Part shown: positions 6,277 to 13,587 of the stretch, piece by piece
How the letters are laid out: every line of letters begins with the position of its first letter
Position numbering within the stretch: the stretch's first letter is position 1
Source of the DNA: Chloroflexota bacterium
Lineage (GTDB): Bacteria; Chloroflexota; Dehalococcoidia; GIF9; UBA5620
Reading direction: 5' to 3'
NCBI GenBank assembly: GCA_026389735.1
Contig: JAPLHH010000106.1
Location: forward strand, 1-16,717
DNA length: 16,717 nucleotides
The notes under the pieces: model-generated
Seen by the model: only the letters and a program-made list of their open reading frames with translations
Databases searched by the model: none
Told to the model about the DNA's origin: nothing
Translations under genes and position numbers: made by a program

Positions 6277-7631
6277 TTCTTCACGAGGCTCGGCAGGTAA
6301 GCTGGTATCTCGCTGGCTTCTCTGGGCCCAACTATGATTTCCCAACCCGGCAGCGCCTCTTCTAGCTCACCTCTAATCCGGGCGACCTTGCCCGGAATAA
6401 CCAGCCGTCTGTGCTTTACTTTACCCTCAATCCCTGACTTCTTGATGAATGGTCCGATAGAGTCGCCAGAGAACTTGCCGGCAGCCCAGCCAGTAAGAAC
6501 ACCAAGCCCTTCAGTGTCCTTTACACACAGCCAGGACGGAATTTTACTACCTTCAATTTCTGAAGCAACAATAAAATAAGTCAACGCCCAGTTACTAGTA
6601 ATCAGGATTGGTGATTCATCATTCGGCTCACCTATCTCGTAGACCTTCTGTTCCACCGACATCGGTATTCGCGGGTCAGTGTAAATGTTGAGCCTCTGGA
6701 CCAGCAACGGCAATAGCGAGTATTGGTCAAAGTCAGAAAGGACAATAATGCCAGGATACTTAATCACAAACATGGCAGCTAGAAGGACCTGCCTGATTTC
6801 GTCTTTAGCTATGAAGCACGGAAATCCGATGGTCGGATAACCAAGAAGTCTGAAGTTCTGCTTCAAAGCCGCCCGTCGAATTAGCGTCTGGTCCCTGATG
6901 GCTTCCTGCATATTCTTGGCGATTGGGTCTAAGACGATCTCCTCGATGCCTGCATCCTTCAACTTGGTGGTCAATGGTATCAGCTCCTCCACGCTTTTAC
7001 CCCTCACCACCACTGGCGTCGGCGAGGCCTTAATACCGGCAATCACCTTGTCGATGTTGTCTTTAGTTACCGGATAGAGCAGAGGCCGCCTGTCACCGCA
7101 TATCTTTCGAGCTGAAAGCAGAACATCAACATCTTCGGACATTAACACTACAGGCAGGTCGGTGCTCTCGCAGACCTTCTTTACCAATGCCTCAAACTTG
7201 GCTTTATCACCCGACTCAAACTGCAGTGCCACAACGTTCGTCTTTAAGGTCAGTCCCACCCAGGGGAACTGCAGCTCTTTTATCTTCTTAATCTTCTCAT
7301 CAACCTTGGCTTCAGTCTCCTTGTCCGAGATAAGCAGGGCGATGCCCGGCTGATGAACAAAAGTCTTCTCATGCCGATAAATCACCTCTTCATTGCCGAT
7401 CTCAAGAGCATTTTTGCCAGAGCCTATGGTTACCAGCTTGATAGGCGGTGCCAAGGCTTCTTCAAGTTCAGCCTTAACATCTAGCGGAAGGTAGGGGCAT
7501 TTATCAAGCGAGACACCTCTAGCAGCCAGCTTCATGGCAAAGGCAAAACAGGTGGGAAAGCCACACTCACGGCAATTCTTCTTGCCTCCATCTGGAAGCC
7601 TCTTTACAACGTCAGTTCCTTTTAACGCCAT
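6264..7631 (-). CDS. acsC: Corrinoid/iron-sulfur protein large subunit (AcsC/CdhE)
   Basis: The large subunit of the corrinoid iron-sulfur protein, which carries the methyl group on cobalt from AcsE to the acetyl-CoA synthase A-cluster. At 455 residues it has the family length. The N-terminal [4Fe-4S] domain has C20, C23, C28 and C45 in the expected C-x2-C-x4-C-x16-C spacing. A TIM-barrel middle follows, and the C-terminal B12-binding domain shows TSNWALTYFIVASEIEG (345-361) and DTEGLGVLTGWAAGKFSG (372-389). The ATG at 7631 follows GGAGG at a good distance and lies 20 nt after the acetyl-CoA synthase stop. It would pair with AcsD, encoded upstream in the same operon. No damage is seen. Confidence 0.96.
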   Translation of the reverse strand: MALKGTDVVKRLPDGGKKNCRECGFPTCFAFAMKLAARGVSLDKCPYLPLDVKAELEEALAPPIKLVTIGSGKNALEIGNEEVIYRHEKTFVHQPGIALLISDKETEAKVDEKIKKIKELQFPWVGLTLKTNVVALQFESGDKAKFEALVKKVCESTDLPVVLMSEDVDVLLSARKICGDRRPLLYPVTKDNIDKVIAGIKASPTPVVVRGKSVEELIPLTTKLKDAGIEEIVLDPIAKNMQEAIRDQTLIRRAALKQNFRLLGYPTIGFPCFIAKDEIRQVLLAAMFVIKYPGIIVLSDFDQYSLLPLLVQRLNIYTDPRIPMSVEQKVYEIGEPNDESPILITSNWALTYFIVASEIEGSKIPSWLCVKDTEGLGVLTGWAAGKFSGDSIGPFIKKSGIEGKVKHRRLVIPGKVARIRGELEEALPGWEIIVGPREASEIPAYLPSLVKKWKN

Positions 7632-7651
7632 GTCAATCCTCCTAGTCCATT

Positions 7652-8878
7652 TTATACAGGAAGTTCTACCTCACCCTTCACCCACGGATGGCCTACCTTA
7701 TCCAAAAACGCTACCAGCTCATCAATGTTTTTGGCATCTTCCTCGGTAGCTATCTTATCGTACACGTCTGCAGGTATAGCCTCCTTATATCTCTCTTTTA
7801 TCTCCTTGGGCATCCACACCAAACGCCTTAAGCCGCCATCTGCATATAGGAACTTGGGCGACCTCAAATACTCCAGTGCCAGGCCCAAAAAGCCCTCTAC
7901 CTGCCGGCCACCGCTGGTATCAGCAGCCATGGTAGAGAAAGGTACACCAACTACAGTTGGGCCGGCGAAATCGCGATGGACGAGGCCAAAGGCATCAACT
8001 TCAGGGATATAGAACCAAATCGCCTGGAAGCAACCACAGGAGGTATGCGGATGCTCAAAAGCGCTGTGGAGATAGACCCTGTCATAAGCCCCCATAGATT
8101 TTACCGCTCCAAGCTCATTGCAGCCCTTGTACTCGCCTCTTATCGGGTCTAAGCATTCACCCTTCTTTACCTCCTGCACTGGTCCCTCCGGGTCGAGCTT
8201 ATAAGCCGCCCTACCATCAAACCAGCTTATAGCTCCGCAATTAGCTATCCTCTCCGGTGTAGCTATACAGATGTGGGTCGGGGCAAAGCTCTGACACAGA
8301 GCACAGCTATAAAACTCCTCTACGTCCTCTTCTTTTAACCCTCTGGCTCTTTCATCCCTGGCCTTGTAAATTTCACGGGCCTTCGATATAAGTTCATCAA
8401 CCTTCTTCTCATCGGTAACAAAAGTGATGGAAATCTTTTCGATAACGTCCAACTCCGATGTATAAAGGAACATCAATATCTTGCCGATCCCCTCAAGCGA
8501 ATTAAGCCCTTTATTAAAGGAGTCCTTATTTAACCTCATCCAGACATCGTCTCTCTGGTTCATATGATAAAAGCCTTCTATGTAGTTAGCATAAAGGTGC
8601 ATCCTTCTCTCAAAGACCGGCTCCATGTCCTTTTCCAGCTTCTCGCCGGCGACATCGATCATCAAACCCAGCGAGTAACTTCCCCCTTCTTTCATGTCCT
8701 TTATATCCGGGCCGATGACCTCTATCTTCTCATTCTCGACCTCATCAAGACCCTTCAGCGTGACCAACTCAAATTTGTTTTTTACACTGGGGCCGCCGAA
8801 CTCAACATATAAGTCGGCTTTCCTGATTACTTCGCCCTCGTATTGTGGGCCAACATCTACTGGGAAAATACCTGCCAT
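7652..8878 (-). CDS. acsB: Acetyl-CoA synthase catalytic subunit, short form (AcsB/CdhC) without N-terminal domain
   Basis: This joins CO, a methyl group and CoA into acetyl-CoA at the nickel A-cluster. The A-cluster ligands are C192, C195, C204, C214, C281 and C283 (CALC, HIC, ANC and the CGC motif). Their spacings of 3, 9, 10, 67 and 2 equal those I recall for Moorella AcsB (C506 to C597), a constant offset of 314 residues. Phe198 falls at the position of the gating Phe512. The 408-residue protein therefore lacks the roughly 310-residue N-terminal domain that docks bacterial AcsB to AcsA and carries its CO tunnel end, as in the archaeal beta subunit CdhC. The start is clear: ATG at 8878 with GGAGG upstream, one base after the cdhB stop. 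It is a complete short form rather than a broken gene, because start, ribosome site and neighbour spacing are all normal. Confidence 0.96.
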   Translation of the reverse strand: MAGIFPVDVGPQYEGEVIRKADLYVEFGGPSVKNKFELVTLKGLDEVENEKIEVIGPDIKDMKEGGSYSLGLMIDVAGEKLEKDMEPVFERRMHLYANYIEGFYHMNQRDDVWMRLNKDSFNKGLNSLEGIGKILMFLYTSELDVIEKISITFVTDEKKVDELISKAREIYKARDERARGLKEEDVEEFYSCALCQSFAPTHICIATPERIANCGAISWFDGRAAYKLDPEGPVQEVKKGECLDPIRGEYKGCNELGAVKSMGAYDRVYLHSAFEHPHTSCGCFQAIWFYIPEVDAFGLVHRDFAGPTVVGVPFSTMAADTSGGRQVEGFLGLALEYLRSPKFLYADGGLRRLVWMPKEIKERYKEAIPADVYDKIATEEDAKNIDELVAFLDKVGHPWVKGEVELPV

Positions 8879-8879
8879 T

Positions 8880-9434
8880 CTATGCCTCCTTACTCTTTAA
8901 ATTTGTAATTAGATTATCTAGAAACTCCTTCCATTGCTCGTCTTTTCTAAAGTTAGGAAGGGAATAACTTGCATTCGGATAGTAGTATTTGCACAAAGTC
9001 ATCGTTTTCAGATGAGGGGCAAAATGCTTTAAAGTCGACAAACCCTGTTCACCGAGGTCAGTCCTGAACCCTAGAAACATCACCAAATCGTGACTGCCTT
9101 CCTTTTTAACCCCCTTCCATGCCGGGTCTTTGAGATGGTTGAGTATCTCTATAATGTCATAGCTGCTGGCTGGCTCAACGCCCAGCTCAAGTAGCTTCTT
9201 CTTGGTATGGGCTGTGGCACATATCGGGATATCAAGGGTTTTAGCTATCTCCACGCCATACTCTATAAGGAGCTTGCCACCCAAAGTCGTGGTAAGAGCC
9301 CAGGAGCCAAGCACCAAAAGAGGCCTTTGAGCACGTTTAATCAAGTGAGCATATTCGCTGGCATCTTCAATAAGCCTAGCTGCCTTGGTCCCGGTCAACA
9401 CATTAACTCGATGATAGGGTAAAGTCGTTGTCAT
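8880..9434 (-). CDS. cdhB: CODH/ACS complex epsilon subunit (CdhB)
   Basis: A 184-residue protein resembling the epsilon subunit of the archaeal acetyl-CoA decarbonylase/synthase, a Rossmann-like fold that binds the CdhA dimer and may help its electron transfer. Typical features are the N-terminal NVLTGTKAARLI, then AQRPLLVLGSWAL near residues 34-46, a middle PICATAHTKKKLLELGV, and DLVMFLGFRTDLGEQGLSTLKHF. It ends one base before the acetyl-CoA synthase start. The ATG at 9434 has GGAGG about 7 nt upstream. Bacterial AcsA/AcsB systems have no epsilon subunit, so its presence next to a CdhA-type CODH marks this as an ACDS-like complex. The assignment is by pattern and context. Confidence 0.85.
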   Translation of the reverse strand: MTTTLPYHRVNVLTGTKAARLIEDASEYAHLIKRAQRPLLVLGSWALTTTLGGKLLIEYGVEIAKTLDIPICATAHTKKKLLELGVEPASSYDIIEILNHLKDPAWKGVKKEGSHDLVMFLGFRTDLGEQGLSTLKHFAPHLKTMTLCKYYYPNASYSLPNFRKDEQWKEFLDNLITNLKSKEA

Positions 9435-9447
9435 AACACAAACCTCC

Positions 9448-10146
9448 TTACTTGGCTACCTTTACATCCTTAATAGCTTTCTCCACTGCCAGTTTGGTCA
9501 TAAGTCCAGCACGGTGCATCAAGGTATCTTCAAATTCCTGATCCATTACCATCGTTGCCAGACACGGGTACTGGTGATGCAGAAGCCCGGCTTTCTCCAC
9601 AGCATCACGTTCCCAGACTCCCATCAAGCCATCAGCCACGTACGGGCTACAACCACAGGGAGCCCCTTTGATAACTGTGACCTTTTCAATTCGGTCTCTA
9701 TCAAAATCTACAGTCACTTCCAGCCTGCCGAAATACTTAGCAAATTCACGGATAAACTGGCTTTGACTATCCTTCTCCGTCAAGGTACAGAAGGGAACCG
9801 GATAAACCATGTCCACCCCCATAGATTCCAGCTTCCGCTTAATCTGCTTGGCTAAGCCGGGTGGCAGCCAGACACGGTTATCTGCTGGTGCGATCACCGC
9901 TTTGGCACCGCTCTTCTTCACCATGTCAGGGATCATCTGAGCCACCCCGGGATGCTCACCCAGAGATATCAGCAAATCCGCCGCTGGCAACTCCTTAGGT
10001 AGAAACTGGTCAGCATCATCAATTATGGCCGGCAAGTCCTGCGGGAAGGTGTAAGAATAGACTTTCCAGTCAGCCAGACAATGCTGCCTGATATTGTCCG
10101 CAATTCTCTGGCCATAATGGCCTTGTATAGCTACCAGAATACGCAT
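9448..10146 (-). CDS. DUF166-like cysteine-containing protein embedded in the CODH/ACS operon
   Basis: A 232-residue soluble protein that looks like the DUF166 family, which is known mostly from methanogens and is sometimes labelled thymidylate synthase without good support. The N-terminal half is Rossmann-like (MRILVAIQGHYGQRIADNI). The C-terminal half holds possible metal ligands: C120 (PFC), C164 and C166 (GAPCGCSPYVADGL), H190/H191 with C195 (HHQYPC), and H211. It sits between cdhA (28 nt upstream) and cdhB (13 nt downstream) with no promoter between them, so it is co-transcribed with the CODH subunits. Its position and cysteine/histidine content suggest an accessory role in assembling or protecting the CODH or ACS metal centres. 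That role is inference; no function is established that I know of. Confidence 0.8.
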   Translation of the reverse strand: MRILVAIQGHYGQRIADNIRQHCLADWKVYSYTFPQDLPAIIDDADQFLPKELPAADLLISLGEHPGVAQMIPDMVKKSGAKAVIAPADNRVWLPPGLAKQIKRKLESMGVDMVYPVPFCTLTEKDSQSQFIREFAKYFGRLEVTVDFDRDRIEKVTVIKGAPCGCSPYVADGLMGVWERDAVEKAGLLHHQYPCLATMVMDQEFEDTLMHRAGLMTKLAVEKAIKDVKVAK

Positions 10147-10174
10147 GCAGCTCTCTTGACTTTAGGTTCTTCTC

Positions 10175-12481
10175 CTAGTGGACAACAGCCTCCAAAGGCA
10201 CCTCTGATGGATAAGTTCCGATCAAGGTAGGTAGAGTCAAAACTGGCTTCTCCTTCCAGCCCACTTTCTCCAGATAGGCCATCACTTCTTTCTTAAAGAA
10301 GATGGGTATATCCGAAGCCTTTCTAACGAATAGGTGAAGGTCATCTGGCAAGGTTCCCAGATACTGCTTATGCAGGCCGATATAATGGGTAAGCTTTAGC
10401 TGCCGTCCCTGAGGAGTATCATTCTTCCTGATGCACAGCTTGGCCATAGTGACCATCGCTCTTTCCTTGGACTCTACCACAGTAAGCAGGTGCTCGGGCG
10501 ATGGCTCCTCGGTATTCACCAGCTTTTTCTCTCTACCGTCCATCACCGTCCAATCATCCTCCTCCTTCCGGCTCAGGTAGAGCCTTCTATACTTAGAGCC
10601 ATGTGGCCCTAAAACCACCGGTATTCCCAACCGGTTGCATCCTGTGGCGATAGATGCTGCCTTTTGAGAATATGCTCCCCAGGCAAGGCCGCAGGCACCG
10701 ACACGGTTCAAGATGTAGTCGGCTATGACCTCATAATTGCCCCTCAGAGGCAAGGTAGCAAAGATATTAGCTACTTTCATGGCAGCGCCGGTGATATGGG
10801 AATTCGCCACACAGGAGCCAACATTGAGAACACCGCCGGCATCGAAATTAGGCGGATATTTCTCATAAATCGTCTTGCCTTCCTTATCCTTCTTCATCCC
10901 CGCTGCCATAGCCGAACAGCCACTAAGCACCACAATATATTTCCTCTTGGCAAACTCCTCAGCGATTTCAGCCACCTCAGTGATTTCTTCAGGAAAGTTG
11001 GAGCAGCCGACAATGGCGATTATCCCGGGGATGGTGCCCAAGACGATAGGCGCGCCTACTTTTCTGATCTCAGTATCCATGATTGGTCCTCGCCCCACCC
11101 TCATTTTCCACGTTTCCCAGCTGGCCGCCGCCTGCATCATCTTGATTATGGGCACATGGCGAGGGCACTCCTGGTCACATTTGCCACAGCCAATGCATTT
11201 ATTGAACACTTCCACCAGTGGCTGTATATTGCCGTTCTTCGCCGCTTCAATAGCATCACCAACTGGTAGCAAATTCGGGCAAACCTGACTGCACATATTG
11301 CATAGTCGATGGTCTTTAGCTAAGTCAGGCACTTCCTCTGGCTTAGTCAATACCTTACTCCTCTTCGGCGCCAGCTCCAGAGCCACCCTGACTGCTACTT
11401 CAGCGGCCTTTTCTGGATCCAGAATTAAAGCCTGTTTGCCACCCACCATGTCCCTAATTATCTCATCAGCATCCCGCTTCGTCATGTTTTCAAACCCATA
11501 GCAAGCTTTGTCCGAGGTGGCGATCACTGCAGTACCCACCTTAGCCGCCTCAATAGGTACGTCACACCTGATGCACTGCTCATCGGTGACAATGACATCG
11601 GCGATACCAGTCCTAATGAAGAAAAGCTGGCGTGACAAGGGCCCAACTACCTTGGCCCTACTGCTGTATCTGGTTACCTCCAGAGCGGTACAACAAATGC
11701 CGGCGACTTCAACCTTATCCTGCAGGCCATTGGCATTTATATAATCAACGATGGGAATAGCTGTAACCGGATTATGCCCAATCAAAAGTACAACTGGCTT
11801 CGTCCTGTCTACCGCTCCCCAACCCAAGTCAACCAAGGGAGTATCGGCCACCGAAGTCGGATAGCCAAAGCCCACGATCTCAGCGATGTCAGCAACTTCC
11901 ATAACTACATGGTCGAGCATCGAAATATGAAGAGCCTTCGACTCGTAATCAAGAGCAGACCCCTCCTGCCCGGTATGAAGCGCCGAGACACAATGGATAA
12001 GCTGGCTCTCCGCATACTCAATAGCCTTCTCCAGGTCTCCCAGAGTTTCCGGCTTCAGCCCAAGAACCGTCCTTATATGTGGCGCCTCAACAAATATCTG
12101 GTCGCCCAGATTAATCTTATAGTCCTTGCCATGTTTCTCAATCAAATAGTGAAGCACATGGCGGGCATGCCCACCGTGGGCCGACATACCCATGCAACAC
12201 GCCAATAAGACAATCCTGGCCTGTTGTGTCGAAATGTCAATGCCGCAAGCGCCCCTCTTATCGCCGGTGAGGTCACACTTGCCATAGGTGCAGAAGCAGC
12301 ATAAGTCGCACATAGGAGCATAGAAAGGCTTATAGGTCTTGAGCAGCCTCATGTCCCAGTTTCTTAAATCAGGGAGTTCAGGCATCGGCGTATGCCCGAT
12401 AGGTTCCCACTTATCTTCCGCACGTATTATCTCGTTAACCGTATCCTTCCGCAAATTCTTCTTCTTAGTAACTACCGCCAT
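10175..12481 (-). CDS. cdhA: Carbon monoxide dehydrogenase catalytic subunit, archaeal (CdhA) type
   Basis: The nickel CO dehydrogenase that reduces CO2 to CO for acetyl-CoA synthesis. It has 768 residues, near the size of archaeal CdhA and longer than bacterial AcsA (about 670). The N-terminal B/D-cluster cysteines are C58, C61, C62, C64, C69 and C79. C-cluster ligands are likely H236 (IGHNP), C264 (GICCTALE), C303 (EQCIRC), C493 (VGCSN), C522 (SGCSAM) and C557 (VGSCVANSHI); the last three are 29 and 35 apart, as I recall for Methanosarcina. An inserted ferredoxin-like domain, typical of CdhA, has C394/C397/C401 and C429/C432/C435/C439. The ATG at 12481 follows AGGAGG. A candidate promoter with a palindrome lies just upstream, so the gene may be expressed both from acsE and on its own. 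Confidence 0.95.
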   Translation of the reverse strand: MAVVTKKKNLRKDTVNEIIRAEDKWEPIGHTPMPELPDLRNWDMRLLKTYKPFYAPMCDLCCFCTYGKCDLTGDKRGACGIDISTQQARIVLLACCMGMSAHGGHARHVLHYLIEKHGKDYKINLGDQIFVEAPHIRTVLGLKPETLGDLEKAIEYAESQLIHCVSALHTGQEGSALDYESKALHISMLDHVVMEVADIAEIVGFGYPTSVADTPLVDLGWGAVDRTKPVVLLIGHNPVTAIPIVDYINANGLQDKVEVAGICCTALEVTRYSSRAKVVGPLSRQLFFIRTGIADVIVTDEQCIRCDVPIEAAKVGTAVIATSDKACYGFENMTKRDADEIIRDMVGGKQALILDPEKAAEVAVRVALELAPKRSKVLTKPEEVPDLAKDHRLCNMCSQVCPNLLPVGDAIEAAKNGNIQPLVEVFNKCIGCGKCDQECPRHVPIIKMMQAAASWETWKMRVGRGPIMDTEIRKVGAPIVLGTIPGIIAIVGCSNFPEEITEVAEIAEEFAKRKYIVVLSGCSAMAAGMKKDKEGKTIYEKYPPNFDAGGVLNVGSCVANSHITGAAMKVANIFATLPLRGNYEVIADYILNRVGACGLAWGAYSQKAASIATGCNRLGIPVVLGPHGSKYRRLYLSRKEEDDWTVMDGREKKLVNTEEPSPEHLLTVVESKERAMVTMAKLCIRKNDTPQGRQLKLTHYIGLHKQYLGTLPDDLHLFVRKASDIPIFFKKEVMAYLEKVGWKEKPVLTLPTLIGTYPSEVPLEAVVH

Positions 12482-12507
12482 TATGATTTCCTCCTTATAA
12501 ACCGCTG

Positions 12508-12549
12508 ATTCCTAATTCAAATTATATCATTATTAGGAATAATTATCGA
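12508..12549 (-). promoter_or_regulatory. Candidate cdhA promoter centred on a perfect inverted repeat
   Basis: -10 TATAAT (12521-12526), a 17-bp spacer and -35 TCGATA (12544-12549, four of six). ATTCCTAAT (12508-12516) and ATTAGGAAT (12532-12540) form a perfect 9-bp inverted repeat with a 15-bp spacer, and the -10 sits in its centre. This is a plausible operator for a dimeric regulator. Confidence 0.6.
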
Positions 12550-12573
12550 TACTATATTTTACCAGTGTTTGTC

Positions 12574-12637
12574 TGTCATTGCGAGGGCGTTAAGCCCGAA
12601 GCAATCCCAGAGATTGCCACGCTTCGCTCGCAATGAC
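12574..12637. repeat. Dispersed palindromic repeat (family A), copy 2, between acsD and cdhA
   Basis: A short copy: TGTCATTGCGAGGG, GAAGCAATCCCAGAGATTGCCACG, then CTTCGCTCGCAATGAC. The ends are inverted relative to each other. It lies between the acsD stop and the cdhA promoter. Confidence 0.8.
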
Positions 12638-12659
12638 GGGGAGAAGTTACTCAACGATC

Positions 12660-13565
12660 TCATATCTTTCCCTCGATTACCTCTCTCATCAGCTTTAGGC
12701 TTTCAGGCTGCCGCAGTACCAGGATATTAGCTCCAGCTAGAAGCAGGCTGAGCGCGGTAATGCTTTCCCATAGCAGCCCCTGCTTCTCGTTTCCCTTCGC
12801 TTGTTTAGTTCTGGCACACTCGCTGCCCAGGTCAGCTATAATTGGCATCTGCATCGTGTTATCTCCGAACATAACGCCAATGTGCTTCGTTCTCTCCGTT
12901 ATGGTGAAGCTGTACTCCATACCATAACCCAGGGCCGAGCTAAGCGGGTCGATAACTATCCGCTCACGCGGGAAGGACTTCAAAAGCTTCACATTTAATT
13001 CTTTCTCCAGGTTTATATCCAGCGGGCTCTGTGCGATTATGCAATGCCCGTGGTCTAGAGCTGCCTTGCTTATCGGCTCATAGTTTTCCTTCGCTACCGG
13101 ACCCAGGAGGAGATTTTCGCCCGCGCAGGCTTCAGCCACCTTGGTCAAAACCTCGATATCCTTCGTCCCATCTCCCGAGCCGTAGACGATAAGCGGCGAC
13201 TTTATGGCCGATGCCACTTGCTTAACCACACTAGCAGCCTTGTCAGCCGGGGCATTCTTTCCCGTCGGGTCAGTGCTCACCAAACGGAGGCAGACCAGGT
13301 CAGCACCAAGTTCCAGGCACTTCTTAGCCCAGGCCACCGGGTCTGAAACAATGTCCTTATAGGGCCTAAGCTCCCACTCACTCCAACCCTGCGGCTCAGT
13401 ATCAAAAACTTCGAGGGCCAGGCGCGGTCGGTTCTGAATTGTTCCCTCAAAAAAATGAAAGGGGAGAACACTCTCCCCCCCAATCTTCATAGCCTTTTCT
13501 CCCTTTCCAATCACCACCTCCGCTACTTTTCCTGAATAGGTCTCCAAGGGTGCTTTGTATTCCAT
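12660..13565 (-). CDS. acsD: Corrinoid/iron-sulfur protein small subunit (AcsD/CdhD)
   Basis: The small subunit of the corrinoid iron-sulfur protein, a TIM-barrel protein that pairs with AcsC and caps the cobalamin during methyl transfer. The 301 residues match the family. Recognisable stretches are PFHFFEGTIQNRP (35-47), RPYKDIVSDPVAWAKK, GADLVCLRLVSTDP, IDPLSSALGYGMEYSFTI and MPIIADLGSECARTKQ near the C-terminal third. The ATG at 13565 follows AAGGAG at good spacing and lies 22 nt after the acsE stop, so the two are co-transcribed. It carries no metal site of its own and none is expected. The following gene, cdhA, is separated by 178 nt that hold a repeat and a promoter. Confidence 0.95.
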   Translation of the reverse strand: MEYKAPLETYSGKVAEVVIGKGEKAMKIGGESVLPFHFFEGTIQNRPRLALEVFDTEPQGWSEWELRPYKDIVSDPVAWAKKCLELGADLVCLRLVSTDPTGKNAPADKAASVVKQVASAIKSPLIVYGSGDGTKDIEVLTKVAEACAGENLLLGPVAKENYEPISKAALDHGHCIIAQSPLDINLEKELNVKLLKSFPRERIVIDPLSSALGYGMEYSFTITERTKHIGVMFGDNTMQMPIIADLGSECARTKQAKGNEKQGLLWESITALSLLLAGANILVLRQPESLKLMREVIEGKI

Positions 13566-13587
13566 CGTTCACTCCTTCTAAAGATTT

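Noticed and set aside
6277..6345. Longer N-terminus of the NuoE-like protein from a TTG
   Set aside because: It needs an 82-nt overlap with acsC and lies before the start of the family's conserved region; the GTG at 6276 fits length and spacing better.
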